A stretch of 64,000 nucleotides of DNA from Streptomyces lacrimifluminis (GTDB lineage: Bacteria > Actinomycetota > Actinomycetes > Streptomycetales > Streptomycetaceae), in contig NZ_BMMU01000011.1 of the NCBI RefSeq assembly GCF_014646095.1, positions 124,001 through 188,000 on the forward strand. The letters are read 5' to 3'. Each line of letters opens with the position of its first letter. Position 1 is the first letter of the stretch. The translations under genes and the position numbers were made by a program. Of the stretch, positions 49,868-58,511 are shown piece by piece. The notes beneath the pieces are model-generated. The model was not told where the DNA came from and ran no database searches. It saw nothing but the letters and a program-made list of their open reading frames with translations.

Positions 49868-50653
49868 CTAGATGAACTTCTGGCCCGCGAGGAACTCGGC
49901 GAGCTGCTTGCCGCCCTCGCCCTCGTCCTTGACGATCGTGCCGGCCGTGCGCGCCGGACGCTGGGTCGCGGAGTCGACCACGGTGTACGCGCCTTCCAGA
50001 CCGACCTCCCCGGCCTCCAGGTCGAGGTCGGACAGGTCCCAGGACTCCACCGGCTTCTTCTTGGCGGCCATGATGCCCTTGAAGGACGGGTAACGCGCCT
50101 CACCGGACTGGTCGGTGACCGACACGACGGCCGGGAGGGAGGCCTCCAGCTGCTCGGAGGCGGAGTCGCCGTCGCGGCGGCCCTTGACGACACCGTCCTC
50201 GACGGAGACCTCGGAGAGCAGGGTCACCTGCGGGACGCCCAGACGCTCGGCGAGCAGCGCCGGTACGACACCCATGGTGCCGTCGGTGGAGGCCATGCCG
50301 GAGATGACCAGGTCGTAGCCGGCCTTCTCGATCGCCTTGGCCAGCACCAGGGAGGTGCCGATGGCGTCGGTGCCGTGCAGGTCGTCGTCCTCGACGTGGA
50401 TCGCCTTGTCGGCGCCCATCGACAGGGCCTTGCGCAGCGCGTCCTTGGCGTCCTCGGGGCCGACGGTCAGGACCGTGATCTCCGCGTCGTCGGCCTCGTC
50501 GGCGATCTGCAGCGCCTGCTCGACCGCGTACTCGTCGAGCTCCGAGAGCAGACCGTCCACGTCGTCACGGTCGACGGTCAGGTCATCGGCGAAGTGCCGG
50601 TCGCCAGTGGCGTCGGGCACGTACTTCACAGTGACAACGATCCTCAAGCTCAC
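49868..50653 (-). CDS. etfB: Electron transfer flavoprotein beta subunit
   Basis: AMP-binding partner of EtfA, 261 residues. Conserved features are the N-terminal IVVTVKYVPD, the adenine-binding loop VISGMASTDGTMGVVPALLA and the ETF-beta signature region with LEASLPAVVSVTDQSGEARY followed by PSFKGIMAAKKKPVE, the recognition loop for dehydrogenases. First gene of the etfBA operon; the 246 bp upstream hold its promoter but no clear box. Confidence 0.97.
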   Translation of the reverse strand: MSLRIVVTVKYVPDATGDRHFADDLTVDRDDVDGLLSELDEYAVEQALQIADEADDAEITVLTVGPEDAKDALRKALSMGADKAIHVEDDDLHGTDAIGTSLVLAKAIEKAGYDLVISGMASTDGTMGVVPALLAERLGVPQVTLLSEVSVEDGVVKGRRDGDSASEQLEASLPAVVSVTDQSGEARYPSFKGIMAAKKKPVESWDLSDLDLEAGEVGLEGAYTVVDSATQRPARTAGTIVKDEGEGGKQLAEFLAGQKFI

Positions 50654-50899
50654 GCCGGCTCTCCTACTGCATCGTCTGTTCCGGGCTGCCTTCCTGCAGG
50701 CAGCATAGGCGCCTCAAAGCGGCAGATCCCGATGGGGGCGACCCACGCTCCGAACGAAATATTACTCGCCAGTACACCCACTGCGCGCCCGCTGAGCAAG
50801 CGCTTTGACGTGTGACCTTCGCAACGCAGCGTAACCGGAACCCGGCAGCCCCGCAGGATGGTCAAAATCATATTTTCCTGAGCGGTCGATCACGGTCGG

Positions 50900-51418
50900 T
50901 CAGTCTCGGAGCCCGTTGAAGCGGCCCTGGTGATAGAGAAGCGGCCGTCCCGAACCCGCGGGATCACCCAGCACGACCTCGGCCAGCACGATCCGGTGAT
51001 CCCCGGCCGGTACCCGCGCGACGGTCCGGCACACCAGCCAGGCCAGGACACCGTCGAGGACGGGCACCCCCTCGGGACCCTCGTGCCAGGCGGTGGGCGC
51101 GCTGAACCGGTCCGCGCCGCTGCGGGCGAAGGTGGCGGCCAGCTCGTGCTGGTGCTCGCCGAGTATGTGCACGCCGACATGGTCGGCCCCGGATATCGCG
51201 GGCCAGCTGGAGGCTCCGGTGCTGACGCCGAAGGAGACGAGCGGTGGTTCGGCGGAGACGGAGGCGAGGGAGGTCGCGGTGAAGCCGACGGGGCCGGCGC
51301 TCCCCCGGGCGGTGATCACCGCGACCCCTGCCGCGTGCTGCCGGAAGACGGAGCGCAGGAGGTCAGCAGAGGCGGGAACGATGGACTGAGGGGTACCGAG
51401 GGCGGGCGTGGCCGTCAT
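50900..51418 (-). CDS. Flavin reductase-family (FMN-binding split barrel) protein
   Basis: A 172-residue flavin:NAD(P)H reductase-like protein. LRSVFRQHAAGVAVITARG, GFTATSLASVSAEPPLVSFG, and HILGEHQHELAATFARSGADR followed by LLYHQGRFNGL are the family's flavin-binding and C-terminal motifs. It probably feeds reduced flavin to a two-component monooxygenase, such as alkanesulfonate or similar sulfur-scavenging enzymes. ATG 51418 follows AGAAGGACAACTCC. It is preceded by a short leader peptide, suggesting attenuation-type regulation. Confidence 0.9.
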   Translation of the reverse strand: MTATPALGTPQSIVPASADLLRSVFRQHAAGVAVITARGSAGPVGFTATSLASVSAEPPLVSFGVSTGASSWPAISGADHVGVHILGEHQHELAATFARSGADRFSAPTAWHEGPEGVPVLDGVLAWLVCRTVARVPAGDHRIVLAEVVLGDPAGSGRPLLYHQGRFNGLRD

Positions 51419-51465
51419 GGAGTTGTCCTTCTGCGGCGGGAGTCGACGAGCGGGTCGGCGGCTGC

Positions 51466-51546
51466 TCAACGGCCCGGACAGCGCGCGCTCGCGGTGCGCA
51501 CGAGATTCACATGGACACGCGCGTGGAGAAGGAGTTCCGGAGGCAT
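51466..51546 (-). CDS. 26-residue leader peptide upstream of flavin reductase
   Basis: The sequence MPPELLLHARVHVNLVRTAS, continuing ARCPGR, matches the pattern of Streptomyces short leader peptides (hydrophobic start, R/H-V-x-L-x-R, then SAxC). Such leaders precede sulfur and flavin genes and end near a cysteine codon. The ORF ends 48 bp before the flavin reductase start. It is annotated as protein but may act in cis, with ribosome stalling at the Cys codon. Confidence 0.75.
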   Translation of the reverse strand: MPPELLLHARVHVNLVRTASARCPGR

Positions 51547-51653
51547 AGGGTCAGGTTGACGATAGATGGCGGACGCAGTCAAGTGGCCCCCGGCATCTGG
51601 GAGATGCGTCACCGAACGCGCCATCAGCGGCGACATCGGGTACCCGGAAGGCC

Positions 51654-52067
51654 TCAAACTGCCTCCCCAAGCGCCGCGATGACCTCTTCCTTGCGCGGCT
51701 GCCCGGTCGCCCGTCGCACGATCCGCCCGTCGGCGTCGAGCACCAGCACGGTGGGCGTCTTGAGGATGTCGAGCCTGCGTACGAGGTCCAGGTGCGCCTC
51801 TGCGTCGATCTCGACGTGCGCGACGCCGGGGACGAGGCCGGCTACCTCACCGAGGACACGACGGGTGGCTCGGCAGGGCGCGCAGAAGGCACTGGAGAAC
51901 TGGACGAGCGTCGCCCGCTCGCCGAGGCTCTCGCCCAACTCCGCGGCGCCCAGCCGTTTTCCGTCGTCGCGCACGCGCACGCGTACTCTCCCGCTCCGCC
52001 GCCGATGCAGCACTCCGAAGGCGCTCGCCGCCGCGAGCACTGCCACGCACATCACGATTCCGGTCAT
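51654..52067 (-). CDS. Membrane-anchored thioredoxin-like protein
   Basis: A 137-residue protein. One N-terminal membrane helix (MTGIVMCVAVLAAASAFGVL) is followed by a thioredoxin domain with the active site FCAPCR and the cis-Pro loop LKTPTVLVLD. The domain lies after a basic stretch (RRRSGRVRVRVR). It is divergent from a DUF4395 protein, a pairing frequent in actinomycetes, and the two may cooperate in envelope thiol chemistry. Confidence 0.9.
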   Translation of the reverse strand: MTGIVMCVAVLAAASAFGVLHRRRSGRVRVRVRDDGKRLGAAELGESLGERATLVQFSSAFCAPCRATRRVLGEVAGLVPGVAHVEIDAEAHLDLVRRLDILKTPTVLVLDADGRIVRRATGQPRKEEVIAALGEAV

Positions 52068-52142
52068 CCCCGATTCCAGCGTTCATCAGACTGCAAAGAT
52101 TCCCGCCCGCTCGAAACGTTTCCGCTGCGGAATGATCACTTC

Positions 52143-52559
52143 ATGGACATCGATGTGAGAGGGCCCCGCTTCGGGGCGGCCGTGACGGCCGTCGTCCTGG
52201 CGGTCGTACTGGTCACCGGGAGCGCGTGGCTGCTGGCATGGCAGACGCTGGCGTTCGCCCTGGGCGCGGCGGGCGGGGTCGGGCGCTCCCCCTACGGCTG
52301 GCTGTTCCGCAGGGCCGTCCGCCCGCGGCTCGGCCCGCCGACGGAGTTCGAGGCACCCGAGCCACCGCGGTTCGCGCAGGCGGTCGGGCTCGTCTTCGCG
52401 GGTGTGGGGCTCGCCGGGTACGGGCTGGGTGTGGAGTGGCTGGGGCTCGCCGCGACCGGGGCGGCGCTGGCGGCGGCGTTTTTGAACGCCGCGTTCGGGT
52501 ACTGCCTGGGATGCGAGATGTACCTCGTCGTACGGCGGGTGACGGTACGCGCAGAGTAA
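52143..52559 (+). CDS. DUF4395-family membrane protein
   Basis: A 138-residue protein with about four hydrophobic helices. FNA-A-like LNAAFGYCLGCEMYL holds the conserved C-L-G-C motif, a potential redox thiol pair inside the membrane. VRGPRFGAAVTAVVL starts the domain. DUF4395 genes are regularly found with thioredoxin or sulfurtransferase genes; here a thioredoxin gene is divergent 75 bp away. Function unproven. Confidence 0.88.
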   Translation: MDIDVRGPRFGAAVTAVVLAVVLVTGSAWLLAWQTLAFALGAAGGVGRSPYGWLFRRAVRPRLGPPTEFEAPEPPRFAQAVGLVFAGVGLAGYGLGVEWLGLAATGAALAAAFLNAAFGYCLGCEMYLVVRRVTVRAE

Positions 52560-52750
52560 AGGCGGCTTAAAAGGCCGAGGTGGATCAAGGGGGTGACGTG
52601 ACGAGAATCTCGCCCTGCACAGGCACGAGGGCTGGTCACTCGTCCGTTCTTGGGGCACGATCTGCGCAACGCTGTAAAACCTACGGCTGCGTAACTTCCC
52701 GCCGGGAACCGCCTTCCCAGGCAGAGCAGAGAGAAGGGGCATCCCCGTCC

Positions 52751-53503
52751 ATGGCTGAGCTTGTCTACCGTCCCGCCATCGGTCTCGCCCAGACACTGTT
52801 CAAGACGTGGGACCTGAAGATCGACTGCCAGGGGTCGGAGAACATCCCGCGCTCGGGTGGGGCGGTGCTGGTGAGCAACCACATCGGCTACCTGGACTTC
52901 ATCTTCGACGGTCTCGCGGCTCTCCCGCAGAAGCGTCTGGTGCGCTTCATGGCGAAGGAGTCGGTGTTCCGGCACAAGGTGTCCGGCCCGCTGATGCGCA
53001 ACATGAAGCACATCCCGGTGGACCGCAAGAACGGCGAGGCGGCATACGCGCACGCCCTGTCCGCGCTGCGCTCCGGTGAGATCGTCGGCGTCTTCCCCGA
53101 GGCCACGATCTCGCAGTCGTTCACGCTCAAGAGCTTCAAGTCCGGCGCCGCGCGGATGGCCCAGGAGGCGGGCGTCCCGCTGATCCCGATGGCCGTGTGG
53201 GGCACGCAGCGTCTGTGGACCAAGGGACACCCGCGCAACTTCAAGCGCAGCCACATCCCGATCACGATCCGGGTCGGCGAGGCCATCGAGGCGTCCCGCG
53301 ACAAGTACGCGGGCGCGCTCACGCGGCAGGTGCGTGAGCGCGTGAACGAGCTTCTGGAGGCGGCTCAGCGGGCGTACCCGGTTCGCCCCAAGGGGCCGGA
53401 CGACACCTGGTGGATGCCGGCGCACCTCGGTGGGACGGCTCCTACGCCGGAAGAGGTTCGGGAGACCGAGGCGCAGCCCCCCGGGGGAAGTGCGGGCAGG
53501 TAG
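52751..53503 (+). CDS. 1-acyl-sn-glycerol-3-phosphate acyltransferase-like protein (PlsC)
   Basis: A 250-residue acyltransferase. The catalytic NHIGYLD (His44, Asp49) and the substrate motif GVFPEATIS are conserved, with IPVDRKNG and PLIPMAVWGTQRLW as motifs III and IV. Actinomycetes have several paralogues for phosphatidic acid and mannoside acylation. ATG 52751 has AAGGGG upstream. Its stop TAG lies in the first bases of a dispersed repeat. Confidence 0.9.
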   Translation: MAELVYRPAIGLAQTLFKTWDLKIDCQGSENIPRSGGAVLVSNHIGYLDFIFDGLAALPQKRLVRFMAKESVFRHKVSGPLMRNMKHIPVDRKNGEAAYAHALSALRSGEIVGVFPEATISQSFTLKSFKSGAARMAQEAGVPLIPMAVWGTQRLWTKGHPRNFKRSHIPITIRVGEAIEASRDKYAGALTRQVRERVNELLEAAQRAYPVRPKGPDDTWWMPAHLGGTAPTPEEVRETEAQPPGGSAGR

Positions 53504-53590
53504 TTCGTTTGCTGCGGGCCGGTGGGGGCTTGTCGCGCCCACGCGGCGGAGCCGCAGATCGAATACAGCCCCGCGCCCCTATGGGGCGCT
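53497..53590. repeat. Dispersed Streptomyces intergenic repeat, copy 3 (full)
   Basis: The longest copy in the window. It starts CAGGTAGTTCGTTTGCTGCG, continues through GGGGGCTTGTCGCGCCCACG and GCGGCGGAGCCGC, and ends with a perfect hairpin GCGCCCC-TAT-GGGGCGC (53573-53589). GGGGCT and AGCCCC within it can also pair. It lies between the converging PlsC and B3/B4 genes and provides the PlsC stop codon. Confidence 0.85.
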
Positions 53591-54273
53591 CACCTGATCG
53601 TGATCTCCGCGCCCGGGCTGAACTTCTCCAGCAGTTCGGCGAGTTCGGCGCCGGCCGTCTCCGACTCCGCGGCCGTCATCGGGGCCAGGCACTCCAGGAG
53701 GAAGATCGCGGACGTGGTCTGCTCGGTGAGCCGGGTACGCGGGCCCTGGCGCCAGTTCCAGCGGCGGCAGGTCACACCCGCGTCGTCGCACCACACGACC
53801 TCACCGGCGTCGGGGTGCTCGACGGTCTCCTCACCCCCGGCGACGGTCACGAAGTCCTCGGTGCCGGTGGCGCGTACGAGCCGCATCCCGCCCTGGATGC
53901 GGTCGAGGTCCTCACCGCCGACCGGGACCAGATGCGCCACGCTGATCGCGTTGTAGAGGTCGACCAGGACGTTGATCCGGGGCAGACCGGCCTCCGTCAG
54001 GGCCCGCTTGGCGAGCGCCTCGGCCGAGTTGCGGGTGCGCGACGGCTTGGAGCCGAACGCTGTGTACGTGTCCCGCCAGGCGACCATGTGCGGGTCCTCG
54101 TGCGGGGCGCGGCCGTCCAGGCGTACGGCGAGCCGGCGGGCCGCGTCGTCCAGGAGTGCCGAACTGGCGTCGGTGCTGGGCCCGTTGACGAGTCCGTGCG
54201 CCTCGATCGCGAGATGGGTGAAGCCGGGCGCGAGCGTGCGCACCTCGTCGGACACGGTCAGGGTGAGAGTCAT
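53590..54273 (-). CDS. B3/B4 domain protein
   Basis: A 227-residue stand-alone B3/B4 domain, the editing-like domain of phenylalanyl-tRNA synthetase beta. AWRDTYTAFGSKPSRTRNSA, EALAKRALTEAGLPRINVLV and VVWCDDAGVTCRRWNWRQGP are typical of the free-standing group, which may deacylate mischarged tRNA (inference). It follows the transglutaminase-like gene by nine bases, so both are co-transcribed. Confidence 0.88.
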   Translation of the reverse strand: MTLTLTVSDEVRTLAPGFTHLAIEAHGLVNGPSTDASSALLDDAARRLAVRLDGRAPHEDPHMVAWRDTYTAFGSKPSRTRNSAEALAKRALTEAGLPRINVLVDLYNAISVAHLVPVGGEDLDRIQGGMRLVRATGTEDFVTVAGGEETVEHPDAGEVVWCDDAGVTCRRWNWRQGPRTRLTEQTTSAIFLLECLAPMTAAESETAGAELAELLEKFSPGAEITIR

Positions 54274-54282
54274 CGCCTTGCC

Positions 54283-54876
54283 TCAGAGTGCGGTGGGGAG
54301 CGTCTTCCAGAGATACGGCCTGTCGGGCGCGGCCTTCAATGCGCCCAGCACGACCGGATGAGGTTCAGCGTACAGTACTGGATAGTCCACCTCATTGGAC
54401 TTTGCGTTCGGGATCCACGCCAGCCGCTCACCACCGAGGGAGAACCGCGCGTCCACGCCCGCCTTGTTGCCCCGCGGGTCCTGGCGATGCCAGGCGCCGT
54501 GGAAACGCACGGCGACCAGTCCATGCACGACATGACCGCCCCCGTCGTCGTGCGCCAGCCGCTGGTAGCACAGCGCCGTGGGAATGTCCTCGGCGCGCAG
54601 CAGCGCGGCCAGCGCGTGGGCCTTGGCATGACAGATGCCGGTGCGCTGCTCCAGAACGGCGGAGGCCCGCCAGGTGACCCGCACGTCACCGCTGTCGGCG
54701 GAGTGCGGGATGGTGTCGCGCACGAACTCGTACGCCGCCCGCGCATAGGCATACGAGTCCGTCGCACCCTTGGCTAGCTGCGCGGCGGCCTCCCGCACCA
54801 CCGGATGATGGTGATCTATGACCTCGTCAGCGGCCAGATATGCGGACAGGTCAGGGGTTTCCTGGATCAGCTCCAC
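54283..54876 (-). CDS. Transglutaminase-like cysteine protease-fold protein
   Basis: A 197-residue protein with the transglutaminase core: RTGICHAKAHALAALLRA contains the catalytic Cys, GGHVVHGLVAVRFHGAWHRQ the His, and DPRGN the Asp. Unlike most family members it has no signal peptide. GTG 54876 is chosen because a consensus promoter ends eight bases before it, making the message leaderless. It is co-transcribed with the B3/B4 protein. Confidence 0.88.
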   Translation of the reverse strand: MELIQETPDLSAYLAADEVIDHHHPVVREAAAQLAKGATDSYAYARAAYEFVRDTIPHSADSGDVRVTWRASAVLEQRTGICHAKAHALAALLRAEDIPTALCYQRLAHDDGGGHVVHGLVAVRFHGAWHRQDPRGNKAGVDARFSLGGERLAWIPNAKSNEVDYPVLYAEPHPVVLGALKAAPDRPYLWKTLPTAL

Positions 54877-54884
54877 GACCCCAG

Positions 54885-54914
54885 AGCATAGAAAAGCGAT
54901 CACCCGACAGTCAA
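54885..54914 (-). promoter_or_regulatory. Consensus promoter TTGACT-N18-TATGCT
   Basis: On the minus strand TTGACT (54914-54909) and TATGCT (54890-54885) are 18 bp apart, close to the vegetative sigma consensus. The transcript should begin at or next to the GTG at 54876, so the transglutaminase-like gene is leaderless. Confidence 0.8.
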
Positions 54915-54956
54915 TGACTTTTCAGGTGACCGCATATCTATGCATCAGAGAGGGTG

Positions 54957-56027
54957 CTAGCGCGCCATCTCCTCCTTCAGTGCCGCCACGAAGGTGTCCA
55001 CGTCGTCCTCTGTGGTGTCGAAGGCGCACATCCAGCGGACGTCGCCCGCCGCCTCGTCCCAGAAGTAGAAGCGGAAGCGCTTCTGCAGGCGTTCGCTCAC
55101 GTCGTGCGGAAGGCGCGCGAAGACCGCGTTCGCCTGGACCGGGTGGAGGATCTCGACCCCGTGCACGGCCCGCACGCCCTCCGCCAGCCGCTGCGCCATC
55201 GCGTTGGAGTGGCGGGCGTTGCGCAGCCACAGGTCCTTGGCGAGCAACGCCTCCAACTGCACGGAGACGAAGCGCATCTTGGAGGCGAGCTGCATGGACA
55301 GCTTGCGCAGGTGCTTCATGTGGCTGACGGCGTCCTGGTCGATGACGACGACCGCCTCGCCGAACAGCGCGCCGTTCTTCGTCCCGCCGAGGGAGAGGAT
55401 GTCGACGCCGACCGCGTTGGTGAACGTCCGCATCGGGACGTCGAGCGAGGCCGCCGCGTTGGCTATGCGGGAGCCGTCCAGGTGGACCTTCATGCCGTGG
55501 GCGTGGGCGTGGTCGCAGATCGCGCGGATCTCGTCGGGGGTGTAGAGGGTGCCCAGTTCCGTGCTCTGGGTGATCGAGACGACCTGCGGCATCGCGCGGT
55601 GCTCGTCGTCCCAGCCGTACGCCTGCCGGTCGATGAGGTCGGGGGTCAGCTTGCCGTCCGGGGTGGGCACCGTGAGGAGCTTGAGGCCGCCCATGCGTTC
55701 GGGGGCACCGCCCTCGTCGACGTTGATGTGCGCGCTCTCGGCGCAGATCACGGCGCCCCAGCGGTCGGTGACCGCCTGGAGTGCGACGACGTTGGCCCCG
55801 GTGCCGTTGAAGACGGGGAAGGCCTCCGCCGTGGCCCCGAAGTGGCTGCGGACGATCCGCTGGAGGTTCTCCGTGTAGTCGTCCTCGCCGTACGCGACCT
55901 GGTGCCCGCCGTTGGCCAGGGCCAGGGCGGCCAGCACCTCGGGGTGGGCTCCCGCGTAGTTGTCGCTGGCGAAGCCTCGGGCCTCCGGGTCGTGATGACG
56001 GCGTGCGTCGGTCTTCGGAGGGTTCAC
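54957..56027 (-). CDS. Low-specificity L-threonine aldolase-type PLP enzyme
   Basis: A 356-residue fold-type I PLP enzyme of the beta-eliminating lyase group. ASDNYAGAHPEVLAAL starts it; HLDGSRIANA holds the pyridine-nitrogen Asp184; SLGGTKNGALFGE has the Schiff-base Lys217; FNGTGANVVALQAV binds the phosphate. It should cleave threonine-like amino acids to glycine and an aldehyde. GTG 56027 overlaps the SDR stop (GTGA), so it is the last gene of the coupled DUF6421 operon. Confidence 0.9.
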   Translation of the reverse strand: MNPPKTDARRHHDPEARGFASDNYAGAHPEVLAALALANGGHQVAYGEDDYTENLQRIVRSHFGATAEAFPVFNGTGANVVALQAVTDRWGAVICAESAHINVDEGGAPERMGGLKLLTVPTPDGKLTPDLIDRQAYGWDDEHRAMPQVVSITQSTELGTLYTPDEIRAICDHAHAHGMKVHLDGSRIANAAASLDVPMRTFTNAVGVDILSLGGTKNGALFGEAVVVIDQDAVSHMKHLRKLSMQLASKMRFVSVQLEALLAKDLWLRNARHSNAMAQRLAEGVRAVHGVEILHPVQANAVFARLPHDVSERLQKRFRFYFWDEAAGDVRWMCAFDTTEDDVDTFVAALKEEMAR

Positions 56028-56824
56028 GGCTTCTCGGTCAGCCACAGACGTTTCCCGTTCACTTCGGCGGCGGGCCGCTCCCAGACGCCGACGACGGCGT
56101 CGGCCAGCTCCTTGACGTCGGTGAAGCCCGCGAACTTCGCATTGGGTCGCTCGGCGCGCATCGCGTCGTGCACCAACGCCTTCACTACCAGGATCGCAGC
56201 CGCCGATGACGGCCCCTCGGCGCCCTCCGACGCTCCGGCCTTGCGGAAGTAGTCGGCCAAGGCGAGCGTCCACGCCTCGGCGGCGGCCTTGGCGGCGGCG
56301 TACGCGGCGTTGCCCGCGGTGGGGTTGCTCGCGCCGGCGGCGCTGGTCAGGACGTACCGGCCGCGGTCGCTGCGCTGGAGCGCCTCGTGGAAGGCGAGGG
56401 AGGTGTGCTGCACCGTGCGGATGAGCAGCAGTTCCAGCAGGTCCCAGTCGTCGAGGACCGTCTTGGTGAAGGTCTCGCTGCCGCGCCAGCCGCCCACGAG
56501 GTGAACCAGGCCGTCGACGCGCCCGAAGTCCTTCTCGATGCGGGTGGCCCAGTCCCGGGTCGACTGCAGATCGAGCAGGTCGACGGTGTCGCCGACGACG
56601 GTGGCACCGCCGTACGCGTAGCTCGCCGCGTCCACGGCCTCGGCCAGCCGCTCCGGGTCGTTGTCCGAGCCGACGACGGTCGCGCCCGCCTCGGCGAGCC
56701 GCAGCAGCGTCGCCCGGCCCGCCGGTCCGCCGGCGCCCGCGACCGCGATCACCGCACCGCTGAGAGCACCGTTCCCCATGTTCATCGCCTCCTGAGCAGT
56801 GTTTTCGGTGGCACGGTCGCTCAC
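56024..56824 (-). CDS. Short-chain dehydrogenase/reductase
   Basis: A 266-residue Rossmann enzyme. The cofactor loop is AVAGAGGPAGRATLLRLAEAG (GxxGxxG form) followed by VVGSDNDPERLAEA, where Asp after the second strand suggests NAD. The catalytic region reads TSAAGASNPTAGNAAYAAAK, with Tyr-x-x-x-Lys (YAAAK) and Ser. Its GTG start overlaps the DUF6421 stop and its stop overlaps the aldolase start, both by four bases. Confidence 0.92.
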   Translation of the reverse strand: MSDRATENTAQEAMNMGNGALSGAVIAVAGAGGPAGRATLLRLAEAGATVVGSDNDPERLAEAVDAASYAYGGATVVGDTVDLLDLQSTRDWATRIEKDFGRVDGLVHLVGGWRGSETFTKTVLDDWDLLELLLIRTVQHTSLAFHEALQRSDRGRYVLTSAAGASNPTAGNAAYAAAKAAAEAWTLALADYFRKAGASEGAEGPSSAAAILVVKALVHDAMRAERPNAKFAGFTDVKELADAVVGVWERPAAEVNGKRLWLTEKP

Positions 56825-58227
56825 GCGGCGATCCGCTCGGCGCTCTCCGCGCTCTCTCTGGTGATGCCCCGGGTCGAGGCGATCACGTTCTTCAGCTTCT
56901 TGGAGAGGGCCTCATAGAACATGCTCAGCGGAAACTCGTCCGGAAGCACGTCGTCCACGAGCCTGCGCGGCGGCTGGCTCAGGTCGAGGGCGTCGGGACC
57001 CTTGGCCCAGCGGGATCCCGGGTGCGGGGCGAGATAGGCGGAGACCAGCTCGTACGCCTTGAACCAGTGGACGAGCTTGGGCCGGTCGATGCCCTCGCGG
57101 TACAGGGTCTCGATCTCGGCGCAGAGCTGGTTGGTGACCTGCGGGGCGCGCTGCCAGTCGATGTGCAGCTTGTTGTCGGTCCAGCGGATCACGTCGTGCT
57201 GGTGCAGGTACGCGAAGAGGAGCTGGCCGCCGAGGCCGTCGTAGTTGCGGACGCGCTCACCGGTGACCGGGAAACGGAACATCCGGTCGAACAGCACAGC
57301 GAACTGCACGTCACGGGCCTGCGGGACGCCTTCCGACTCCAGCTTCACGGCCTCCTTGAAGGCGGTGAGGTCGCAGCGCAGCTCCTCCAGGCCGTACATC
57401 CAGAACGGCTGGCGCTGCTTGATCATGAAGGGGTCGAAGGGCAGGTCGCCGTGGCTGTGGGTGCGGTCGTGGACCATGTCCCACAGCACGAACGCCTCCT
57501 CGCAGCGCTTCTGGTCGTGGACCATCGCGGCGACGTCCGCGGGCAGTTCGAGGCCGAGGATGTCGACGGCGGCGTCGGTGACACGGCGGAAGCGGGCGGC
57601 CTCGCGGTCGCAGAAGATACCGCCCCAGGTGAACCGTTCCGGCGCCTCGCGCACGGCGATCGTCTCCGGGAAGAGGACGGCCGAGTTGGTGTCGTACCCG
57701 GCCGTGAAGTCCTCGAAGGTGATGCCGCAGAACAGCGGGTTGTCGTAACGGGTGCGCTCCAGCTCGGCCAGCCAGTCGGGCCAGACCATGCGCAGCACGA
57801 CCGCTTCGAGGTTGCGGTCGGGGTTGCCGTTCTGCGTGTACATCGGGAAGACGACCAGGTGCTGGAGGCCGTCCGTACGGCTCGCGGCGGGCTGGAAGGC
57901 CAGCAGCGAGTCGAGGAAGTCCGGCACCCGGAAACCGCTGTCGGACCAGCGGCGCAGATCCTTGGCGAGGGCCTGGTGGTAGGCGGTGTCGTGCGGGAGC
58001 AGCGGGGAGAGTTCCGCGACGGCGTCCACGACCCGGCGTACGGCGAGCTCGACGTCCGCGGGGTCCGGGGCGTCCTCCCGGTCGAAGTCGATCGACCCGT
58101 CCTTGGCCTGCCATGGCCGGATCTGTTCCACGGCATCCTTGAGCACGGGCCATGCCGGGTGCTCCACCACCCTGCCGAGCGCGGTAAACCGCTCGTCCGG
58201 AACCGCCTGCACAAGAATTTCCGTCAT
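56821..58227 (-). CDS. DUF6421-family protein (possible metalloenzyme)
   Basis: A 468-residue soluble protein that I recognise only as the actinomycete DUF6421 family. A striking conserved core at about 241-283 reads CEEAFVLWDMVHDRTHSHGD, then a Trp/Tyr-rich stretch and EELRCDL. Glu243/244, His253, His257, His259 and Glu281/282 could bind a metal. It is mostly helical, with no signal peptide. First gene of a GTGA-coupled operon with an SDR and a threonine aldolase. GGAGGATGGGAT precedes the ATG. Confidence 0.82.
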   Translation of the reverse strand: MTEILVQAVPDERFTALGRVVEHPAWPVLKDAVEQIRPWQAKDGSIDFDREDAPDPADVELAVRRVVDAVAELSPLLPHDTAYHQALAKDLRRWSDSGFRVPDFLDSLLAFQPAASRTDGLQHLVVFPMYTQNGNPDRNLEAVVLRMVWPDWLAELERTRYDNPLFCGITFEDFTAGYDTNSAVLFPETIAVREAPERFTWGGIFCDREAARFRRVTDAAVDILGLELPADVAAMVHDQKRCEEAFVLWDMVHDRTHSHGDLPFDPFMIKQRQPFWMYGLEELRCDLTAFKEAVKLESEGVPQARDVQFAVLFDRMFRFPVTGERVRNYDGLGGQLLFAYLHQHDVIRWTDNKLHIDWQRAPQVTNQLCAEIETLYREGIDRPKLVHWFKAYELVSAYLAPHPGSRWAKGPDALDLSQPPRRLVDDVLPDEFPLSMFYEALSKKLKNVIASTRGITRESAESAERIAA

Positions 58228-58511
58228 ATCCCATCCTCCCCGGGAGAACCTCGCGTATGGACACCGTATGGGTACGAGGTTCCCGAACACAAGGCGAGAC
58301 GGGAGAGATTATCCTGCGCACACCCATGGTCACCGCGTTTTTTCCTGCCGGAAACCGTGAGGACGGTGACTTCCTACCCGACAGCGGGCGGCTCACACCC
58401 GTCCCCCCTGTCGACCACTTCCGGCCATCCGTTGCGGCGCGTCCGTGCGGGTTCAATGCCGGGCCGGGCGGTTAGGCTGCGGCAGCCGAGCCGCCAGTCG
58501 ACGGAAGCGAG

